DNA of 64,000 bases from the NCBI RefSeq assembly GCF_040954645.1, contig NC_092804.1, positions 93,504,862 to 93,568,861 of the forward strand, in the 5' to 3' direction. The notes under the pieces were generated by a model, which saw nothing but the letters and a program-made list of their open reading frames with translations, was not told where the DNA came from and did no database searches. Of the stretch, positions 59,201-64,000 are shown in pieces. The first letter of the stretch is position 1. Every line of letters starts with the position of its first letter. The stretch is from Diabrotica undecimpunctata. Its lineage: Eukaryota > Arthropoda > Insecta > Coleoptera > Chrysomelidae. The position numbers and the translations under genes were made by a program.

Positions 59201-60394
59201 TCCAGATCCTTTGGTAAAGGCTGTCTTTTCTTTATCGACTGGGTCCATTTCTACCTGCCAGTATCCAGACTTCAAATCTAAAGTAGAAAACAATTTACTT
59301 CCAGCCAATGTGTCCAATGTGTCATCGATCCGAGGCAGAGGATAACTATCTTTCTTGGTAACGTTGTTCAGCAAACGGTAATCCACACAGAACCTCGTCG
59401 TTCCGTCTTTCTTCTTAACCAGGACCACCGGAGAGACCCATGGGCTCGTAGAAGGTTCTATCACCCCGTCTTTCTTCATTTCCTGAACAATCGTTTCAGC
59501 TTCCTCTCTCTTCGCCTGTGGTAATCGTCGAGCTGTTTGACGAATTGGCTTAGCATTACCAGTATCAATTTTATGCTTAACAACGGTAGTTCTTCCCGTC
59601 TTTCCTCCTTTCGGTACGAAAATATCACGATACTGCCGCAGAAATTCCCTTAATTTCCTTTTCTCCATCTGATTTAGAGACTGTCCTGCAACTGCAACCA
59701 TTTGGTCGAATTTGTCGTTGGAATTATCAGATGTTGTCGCCTGACGGATTATGGATGTCACAGGTACACAAGTTTCTACTTTTGTCTCTTTCTTTATGGT
59801 CACTGGGTAGTCGTTGACATTGATAAGTCTCACAGGAATTTCTTTAGCCGAAGTCACCAATTCCTTTCCAATTATGATTCCACGGCCAACCTCATCGTCG
59901 TGGTTCCAAGGCTCCATCATAACAGGTCTCCCTTCGTCCACAATTCCCTGTAGCCGCGCTACTATGATCGTTTCGCTTCTCGCAGGCACGACTGTATCTT
60001 CTGTAATGGCTGCTTGCACAGTGTTGTCATTATGTGGATGGAGAAATACCTCCTCGTTGCCAACTTTGATTACCTTATTCTTAAAATCCAATTGGAATCC
60101 ATGCATATTCATTACGTCCATTCCTAATATAACATCCTCTTCGATGTCAGCAACTATAACAGTATGGACGAACTTTTCTGCTCCAATTCCCAATTGTACC
60201 TGGATTTCTCCATGAATGTTGGCATTTTCACCTGTAGCGGTCCGAAGTCGAAACCTCGTTGGTAACAGTTTCTTACGGCTGTTTATAACTGTTGGACGTA
60301 TAATGGTTCTGGTCGCTCCGGTATCCACCAACAACGTATGTCTTTTACCATTTATTTCTCCATCTACATATACACTATCTTCACGACATTTCAA
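56210..60394 (-). CDS. pol: Pol polyprotein with C-terminal macro domain and CCCH finger
   Basis: Open for 1394 codons from 60394, and the frame is open further upstream to overlap the end of gag, so it is probably made by -1 frameshifting near the GAA AAC TAG at gag's end (60466). Order: aspartic protease (LVDTGATRTII, about 22-32), RT (VYLDDIIVLG near 437), RNase H (DTDASNVGIGGVL near 583), integrase with HHCC finger (HFGVRKTLQRI...CTICATS) and D-D-E core (ALDIAGPF, SDQGRNFESD, DGMVERMNR). Beyond the usual end (about 1177) comes a region like the TARG1/OARD1 macro domain, about residues 1195-1329 (56408-56812): QDLLVLPDDYSLAL, APGLASVFRRKFG, YLFYLVTKDTARDQPTY, LAMPKLECRQLDW, VEEIFKDTDVQVLV. 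A CCCH zinc finger C-x7-C-x5-C-x3-H follows (about 1344-1362). The stop lies 38 bp inside the LTR. Confidence 0.92.
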   Translation of the reverse strand: MKCREDSVYVDGEINGKRHTLLVDTGATRTIIRPTVINSRKKLLPTRFRLRTATGENANIHGEIQVQLGIGAEKFVHTVIVADIEEDVILGMDVMNMHGFQLDFKNKVIKVGNEEVFLHPHNDNTVQAAITEDTVVPARSETIIVARLQGIVDEGRPVMMEPWNHDDEVGRGIIIGKELVTSAKEIPVRLINVNDYPVTIKKETKVETCVPVTSIIRQATTSDNSNDKFDQMVAVAGQSLNQMEKRKLREFLRQYRDIFVPKGGKTGRTTVVKHKIDTGNAKPIRQTARRLPQAKREEAETIVQEMKKDGVIEPSTSPWVSPVVLVKKKDGTTRFCVDYRLLNNVTKKDSYPLPRIDDTLDTLAGSKLFSTLDLKSGYWQVEMDPVDKEKTAFTKGSGLWQFNVMPFGLCNAPATFERLMENVLRGLSWKTCLVYLDDIIVLGETFEDHLRNLENVFNRLKAAQLMLNPKKCQLFQGKVNYLDHIVSKEGVAVDKGKIDSIKKWPKPTDKHQVRSFLGLCTYYRRFIKKFADIAKPLTRLTEEAREYRWDTDCQNAFETLKKHLITAPILGYPLPEGEFILDTDASNVGIGGVLSQIQGGQERVLGYFSKVLSKPERNYCVTRRELLAVVKSVEHFYQYLYGRKFLIRTDHAALKWLMQFKNPEGQIARWIERLQEYDFKIEHRAGVSHRNADSLSRRPCPAECSHCNKTESKEAAVLRTTIVNDDWTPTKIRAEQERDPVIQKIRKWKEENRRPPWQEISNLCSVVKTYWAQWDSFIIEDGLLKRVLENDDGSEKRRQLVIPKSRIAEVLRQLHDSPSGGHFGVRKTLQRIRERFYWMNSSDDVKDWCKKCTICATSNGPHRKRRAPMRQYNVGSPFERIALDIAGPFPESENGGKYMLVVMDYFTKWVEIYALPDQKAATVADKLIQEYISRFGVPLEIHSDQGRNFESDLFQGICDRLGMKKTRTTAYHPQSDGMVERMNRTVGKYLTKMVSDHQRDWDQYLPFFTMAYRSAVNESTGQTPARVLFGREMRLPCDLEFGCRPGEDVAGEDYVIELRRRMDDVHELVRSHLQIASDRMKKRYDTQAEKGCFKKNDKVWLYNPKKRKGCSPKLQQFWEGPYLIMEKINDVIYRISKIPRGKPMIVHHNRLASFEGDHDVDEEVEVNQVQDVSDLTFEEFMGAYGGTGKARHGVTTEEKQDLLVLPDDYSLALTIPASIKDAPGLASVFRRKFGRVAELQCQVPAPGKTLKLQDASRYLFYLVTKDTARDQPTYRDVWEALLQLREHVLESDVQKLAMPKLECRQLDWRVIRNMVEEIFKDTDVQVLVCCNPHSYWCGKKTVPCHFYTTGSCKRGSSCRYQHTVPVLVPTRFQEEPSFERGAMLRKNMSHSFNL

Positions 60395-60465
60395 AGAAGC
60401 TATTAGTATGAGAGGGTCTTTGGAAAAGTTTTGGGTCGAAGCTGCCCCCCTAAGGCTGACCCGTT

Positions 60466-61830
60466 CTAGTTTTCCTGATGGTGAGTTTCTTGATTTGCGT
60501 CGTACCTAGGGTGTTTACAGGAGCTTCGTACGTGTCCTATTTCGCCACAATTCCAGCATCTGATGGTCTTCGTTTTCTTATATGTCATGCTTTTCATCAT
60601 ATTAACGAGCTGGTCAAGTTTATCTTCATCTCCTTCCTCTTTTACAGTCCTAACTTTACTGTACCCGCCAGAGGCCTGCGTAGCTGACTCGTATTCGAGG
60701 GCGGCGGATAAGACATCAACCAGCGTCTTGTGACGAGCTAATCGTAGTGTTCTCTGCATTTCATGATCACGAAGACCATCAATAAACGTTTGAACGGCCA
60801 ATTTTTCCATCATGTCTTCGGGAGCTGTTGGATAAGCATATCGTACTAATCTGGCAATATCTACCTCATATTCTTGAAGAGCCTCATCTTTCTTCTGTCT
60901 ACGATTTTTAAGCTGCGACTGATATACATGCTCCAAATGTTCGTGGCCATATCGCATATTTAACCTCTTCTTCAGTTGTTCGAAATCATCGGTCTCCTCT
61001 ACTGCTATGTTCTGAAGCACATCTAAGGCATCTCCTCGAAGAGCGATAGTCAGGTTTACCGCCTTTTCTTTTTCAGACCATCCATTTGCTCTTGCGGCTG
61101 ATTCGAACTGTTTCATGTAGTTGTTCCATGATGATTTTCCGTCGAAAGTTGGGACTTTAACATGAATAGAACCTCCACTTCCTTCAAATTTCGGCCGTGT
61201 CTCCAACTTACATTTCGTCTCGTCTTCTTTTATCTCCACTGTAATTGGATTGTTTCCTCTCTCTGCCGTCCCTGTTTCCTCCAGCTTCTTTTCCATCTCT
61301 TTCCATATCTTTTCTTCGAAGGCCAACATATCGGCAGCAACTTGGTTTTTTAACGAAGATATTCTATCGTCCTGGGCAGACATCTCAGAAGTGACTTTAG
61401 AGATTTCCAAAGAGATATTAGCAGAGACTTTGCTTTCCAGCGAAGAAATCTCGTTAGAGACTTTGTCTTCCAAAGAAGCGATGTCGCCGGAAACTTTCGA
61501 AATATCGCCAGAAACTTTGTTCTCCAATGATGCGATGTCACCAGAAACTTTGGCTACATCAGAAGAAACTTTCGAAATATCGTCAGAAACTTTGTTCTCC
61601 AATGATGCGATGTCACCAGAAACTTTGGCTACATCAGAAGAAACTTTCGAAATCGACGAGAGGACAGCATCTTCAAATATATAAGTCTCTGGATCTAGAC
61701 CTTCTTCTAGCAAAGCATTCTTTAGTCGTTGGACTAACTCAGCCTTTTTTCCGGTAGAAGCTAATTCTCTGTCTTCGAGATGTCTTCTTAAATTCGTCAC
61801 TGTGAGCTCATAAATCGTAGCCATTTTCAC
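60466..61830 (-). CDS. gag: Gag with N-terminal SAP domain and repetitive coiled coil
   Basis: 454 residues from ATG 61830. Residues 1-50 fit a SAP motif (TVTNLRRHLEDRELASTGKK, then ELVQRLKNAL), a DNA/chromatin-binding fold. Residues about 55-140 are built from the repeats KVSSDVAKVSGDIASLEN and KVSGDISKVSGDIASLED, a coiled coil with 11-14-residue periodicity. The capsid-like region follows (VPTFDGKSSWNNYMKQFESA, LTIALRGDALDVLQNI). A single zinc knuckle CWNCGEIGHVRSSC lies near the end. Fully open. The DNA-binding start could help tether particles or preintegration complexes to chromatin, which is inference. Confidence 0.9.
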   Translation of the reverse strand: MKMATIYELTVTNLRRHLEDRELASTGKKAELVQRLKNALLEEGLDPETYIFEDAVLSSISKVSSDVAKVSGDIASLENKVSDDISKVSSDVAKVSGDIASLENKVSGDISKVSGDIASLEDKVSNEISSLESKVSANISLEISKVTSEMSAQDDRISSLKNQVAADMLAFEEKIWKEMEKKLEETGTAERGNNPITVEIKEDETKCKLETRPKFEGSGGSIHVKVPTFDGKSSWNNYMKQFESAARANGWSEKEKAVNLTIALRGDALDVLQNIAVEETDDFEQLKKRLNMRYGHEHLEHVYQSQLKNRRQKKDEALQEYEVDIARLVRYAYPTAPEDMMEKLAVQTFIDGLRDHEMQRTLRLARHKTLVDVLSAALEYESATQASGGYSKVRTVKEEGDEDKLDQLVNMMKSMTYKKTKTIRCWNCGEIGHVRSSCKHPRYDANQETHHQEN

Positions 61831-61878
61831 AATTTATAAATATTCACTTGTATTATTATTATAAGTCTAATTTATGTT

Positions 61879-61899
61879 CGATCTCACTCTGACACCATT
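61879..61899 (-). promoter_or_regulatory. Primer-binding site of the young gypsy element
   Basis: On the minus strand, TGGTGTCAGAGTGAG begins two bases after the 5' LTR end. Pairing with a particular tRNA was not established. Confidence 0.6.
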
Positions 61900-62255
61900 T
61901 GTTGTGAATTTATTAAAAGGTTCAATATTTATAACACTTACGGATTTAATTTATTTCTTTATTTATATTAACTTATCTGACAATAATTTATTATATCCGT
62001 ACGTAACAAATTCGCGAGCGCGGGTCTTGAGAATTAACTGTCCCTTCCAAATAAAGTTCCGTTATTATATACCAGTGCCGTTATCTCGAAAACTCTAAAA
62101 CCTTCGATGGCGAAACGGTAAAGGCAAACTGGATTTCCCTCGCATCGGTTCTGGAAGGTCGCTCAGGTAAATTGAAGTCTCTCGTAAATTCTAAAACATA
62201 TTAGAATAAAAACATGTTTACAGGTTAAAACTATGACTCATATTTTTACGTAACA
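61900..62255 (-). repeat. 5' LTR of the young gypsy element
   Basis: 356 bp, followed by GGTA and then the continuation of the piggyBac gene. Confidence 0.95.
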
Positions 62256-63386
62256 GGTACAAGATCTCGAAGTTCTAAAGTGAAATTGGTTCTCAAATAT
62301 CTAGATTCGAAATTTAGAAAGTTGTATACACCAAACAAATATGTATCACTGGATGAAAGTACCGTGGGATTCAAAGGAAGAGTGTCATTTAAAGTGTACA
62401 ACAAAGATAAACCAACAAAGTGGGGAATAAAGGTTTTTGCTCTAGCTGATTCGAGTAATGGATATGTTTGTGGCATAGAACCCTACTTTGGCACTCAAAC
62501 AACACAATCATTAATACGTCCTGATCTTCCTATAACAGCACGTATTGTGGTGCATTTAATGACCAAGCCGATAGACGCAGGAAATGGCACCGCAGGATAT
62601 CATGTATTTACAGACAGATATTACACAAGCCCACTATTAGCTAAGGAGCTATATAAAATGAGAGTTCACCTGACAGGAACTGTGATGACTAATAGAATAG
62701 GACTGCCAATGGAAATAAAACCTGCTTTCACCAAAACATTGAAACCAGGAGACGTAGTTAGTCGACGTACTAATAAATTATCCGCAGTAGCCTGGAAAGA
62801 TAAACGAGTGGTTGTAATGCTGTCTACGTTATATGATAATTCAACTGAGGAGGTTAAGAAACGCAGAAAACTTAATGATGGGGGGTGGGTCGAGGTAACA
62901 GGAAGTAAACCAAAAGTTGTCAGTGAATACAATAAATATATGGGTGGTGTCGACGTAGCAGATCATTATGCTACTTCTTATGCTTTTATGAGAAAATCAA
63001 GCAAATGGTGGCGAAAATTATTCTTCTGGATGCTAGAAGTAACACTTAATAATGCCTTTCTTCTATACAAGATGCATAATAACGTACCTCGAACTTATCG
63101 TTCAAAAAATTTTAGAAAAGCGTTGGTTGCACAATTGACAGCCACTTTCAAAAATCCTGCTCGACAACGATTTGGGAAAACCCCGGAAGATGCAATCCGC
63201 TTAAATGGTTTATTTCATGCAATATATTCAAGGACAAGTAATTCGGATTGCAAAGTTTGCAGTGACAGAACCAAACCCGGAGGACGTAGAACAACAACAT
63301 ACTACTGTAAAACGTGTCCAAGTGGTCCTGGCCTGCATCCCGGAACTTGCTTTGAAAAATTTCACACTATACAAAATTTTAAATAA

Positions 63387-63822
63387 TGATGAGTTTTTTT
63401 AGGTCAACATAGCGATAAATAAATAATGTTAAAAACATTTAGCGAGAATACATTTTTGTTTTAAGATTAATTTCTGTTTTCAAAGATTTTAAAAAATCAA
63501 CATTATTTTGTTAAAAAACTGACTAATTTTTGAATAAAAATTTAATAACAAAATAGAAGAAATATTTATTTCAGACTGTCATTATTGAATTTCCTTTAGT
63601 TTCAAGAGTACTATGTGAAAATTTCAATTACTCATAATCAATAGATATAGAAATATGAATTTTCAAAGAGATCATTTCTTTCATATTGAAAGGCGCTAAA
63701 AATCATGACGACTGTGGCGCACTCGGAGCCGGAAACACGTGACGACTGCAACGTCGTTGCATGATATACATGCCTACGACCGTTGGGACAGTCAGCCACA
63801 ATATTTAGTCGACCACAAAGGG
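63387..63822 (+). other. piggyBac 3' untranslated region and right end
   Basis: AT-rich to about 63690, then a more GC-rich terminal part with CGACTGTGGCGC and TGCAACGTCGTTGCA, a perfect palindrome near 63747, before the terminal repeat. The minus-strand frame at 63638-63838 runs over the end and is not taken as coding. Confidence 0.6.
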
Positions 63823-63826
63823 TTAA

Positions 63827-63967
63827 AAGGAAAACCATGTGTTACAATTTAACCTACATCTTACAACAACAAACATCTATCTATGTCTCTTGTCACCGTT
63901 CACTCTCGGTGGACACTGTCATGGTAACTTCGGTGGTATTCAGCCACGGAACGGTGTGGCTGTTACA
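63827..63967 (-). repeat. 5' LTR of the outer retrotransposon, proximal 141 bp
   Basis: Completes the LTR begun at 54748. It ends CTGTTACA, followed by AGTT. Confidence 0.93.
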
Positions 63968-64000
63968 AGTTTGTATTACAGATGGTAAAAAAGAGAAGAG
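63968..64000. other. Flank of the nest at the window edge
   Basis: Continues the sequence left of 49767. TGTATTACAG followed by ATGGTAAAAAAG could be an acceptor and exon start, but only 33 bases are visible. Confidence 0.2.

Larger units (their letters stand above)
55892..62255 (-). mobile_element. Young minus-strand Ty3/gypsy element with a macro domain in Pol
   Basis: LTRs 55892-56247 and 61900-62255, both 356 bp, begin TGTTGTGAA and end ACGTAACA. I see one difference between them (CCCCCGC against CCCTCGC). GGTA is duplicated at 55888-55891 and 62256-62259. On the minus strand the primer-binding site TGGTGTCAGAGTGAG follows the 5' LTR (plus 61883-61897), and CTTTTGAGAGGGGGGCAA precedes the 3' LTR (plus 56248-56265). 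gag and pol are both open. Confidence 0.95.
55192..63386 (+). pseudogene. piggyBac transposase gene, interrupted by a gypsy element
   Basis: N-terminal part 55192-55891: acidic start (NDELEYYLHNSDED), then FFQLFFTDDLLTAIV and IWSTWKPVTLEEFKCF of the piggyBac domain. A 57-bp GT...AG intron (55557-55613) is in frame, so it adds 19 odd residues if unspliced. The frame resumes at 62256 and runs to 63386. Catalytic Asp residues lie in VSLDESTVGFKG, VFTDRYYTSPLLA and YMGGVDVADHY. A C-terminal Cys-rich finger (CKVCSDRTKPGGRR, YYCKTCPSGPGLHPGTC) binds the element ends. Apart from the insertion with its GGTA duplication, no stop is seen, so the gene was intact when hit. Confidence 0.92.
54816..63822 (+). 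mobile_element. piggyBac-like transposon carrying a nested LTR retrotransposon
   Basis: Ends CCCTTTGAGGTCG (54816) and, reversed, CCCTTTGTGGTCG (to 63822), flanked by TTAA at 54812-54815 and 63823-63826. GTCGTAGGCAT recurs near both ends (54826, 54945, and reversed near 63766), a subterminal motif. About 2.6 kb without the retrotransposon. Confidence 0.95.
49767..63967 (-). mobile_element. Outer minus-strand gypsy-type LTR retrotransposon, split by piggyBac
   Basis: LTR of 209 bp, TGTGATGTGG...CTGTTACA. The 3' LTR is 49767-49975. The 5' LTR lies in two parts, 54748-54815 and 63827-63967, separated by the piggyBac element. 68 + 141 bases (with one TTAA) equals 209, so the split is exact. AGTT flanks it at 49763-49766 and 63968-63971. 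On the minus strand a TGGCACCCAACTTGG primer-binding site adjoins the 5' LTR (54731-54745), and a G-rich tract (C11 on plus, 49977-49987) adjoins the 3' LTR. Confidence 0.92.

Overview
The window looks like intergenic DNA from an arthropod, most likely an insect and possibly a beetle. It is AT-rich, has short introns, TA microsatellites and a tRNA-His-like relic, and it is packed with insect-type transposable elements (Ty3/gypsy, RTE-like LINEs, piggyBac, mariner, pogo, PIF/Harbinger, hAT-like MITEs). The species is not determinable from this sequence. I see no clear multi-exon host gene. The best non-TE candidates are a SAP-domain first exon (31064-31166) and a two-exon THAP-domain gene (32538-34249).

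Layout. 1-8.5 kb: a Ty3/gypsy element cut by the window edge, with gag, pol carrying two frameshifts, a long 3' region holding a LINE insertion and 114-bp tandem repeats, and a possible LTR. 8.7-10.4 kb: inverted Harbinger and MITE-like debris. 10.5-22.7 kb: two matching Harbinger-like ends in inverted orientation, flanked by TTA, bracket a 12-kb nest. The nest contains a complete pogo element, a long fold-back, a mariner with 320-bp terminal repeats, a broken MADF gene and a broken HARBI1-type transposase that itself carries a hairpin element. 24.0-31.1 kb: a third copy of the 1-kb repeat, then a full-length LTR retrotransposon whose integrase is split by an antisense LINE with perfect 14-bp target duplications. 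31.1-36.4 kb: SAP exon, tRNA-His relic, THAP gene and several MITEs with 8-9-bp target duplications. 36.3-44.6 kb: Harbinger territory, with an apparently intact three-exon HARBI1-like transposase, an intact six-exon Myb/SANT-like partner, a 600-bp inverted repeat and hAT remains. 44.7-49.7 kb: TA repeats, LINE fragments and two transposases of a DDE type with an unusually wide D-to-E spacing (82 residues).

49.8-64.0 kb is a three-level nest. A decayed minus-strand gypsy element (209-bp LTRs) was hit in its 5' LTR by a piggyBac element (TTAA duplication). The piggyBac transposase gene was then hit by a young minus-strand gypsy element (356-bp LTRs with one visible difference, GGTA duplication). 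That youngest element has open gag and pol frames. Its Gag starts with a SAP domain and a repetitive coiled coil. Its Pol ends in a domain that reads like the TARG1/OARD1 macro domain (ADP-ribose binding), followed by a CCCH zinc finger. This retrotransposon-borne macro domain is the most interesting thing in the window.

All positions and motifs were read by eye from the sequence. Family names rest on remembered domain signatures and were not searched.
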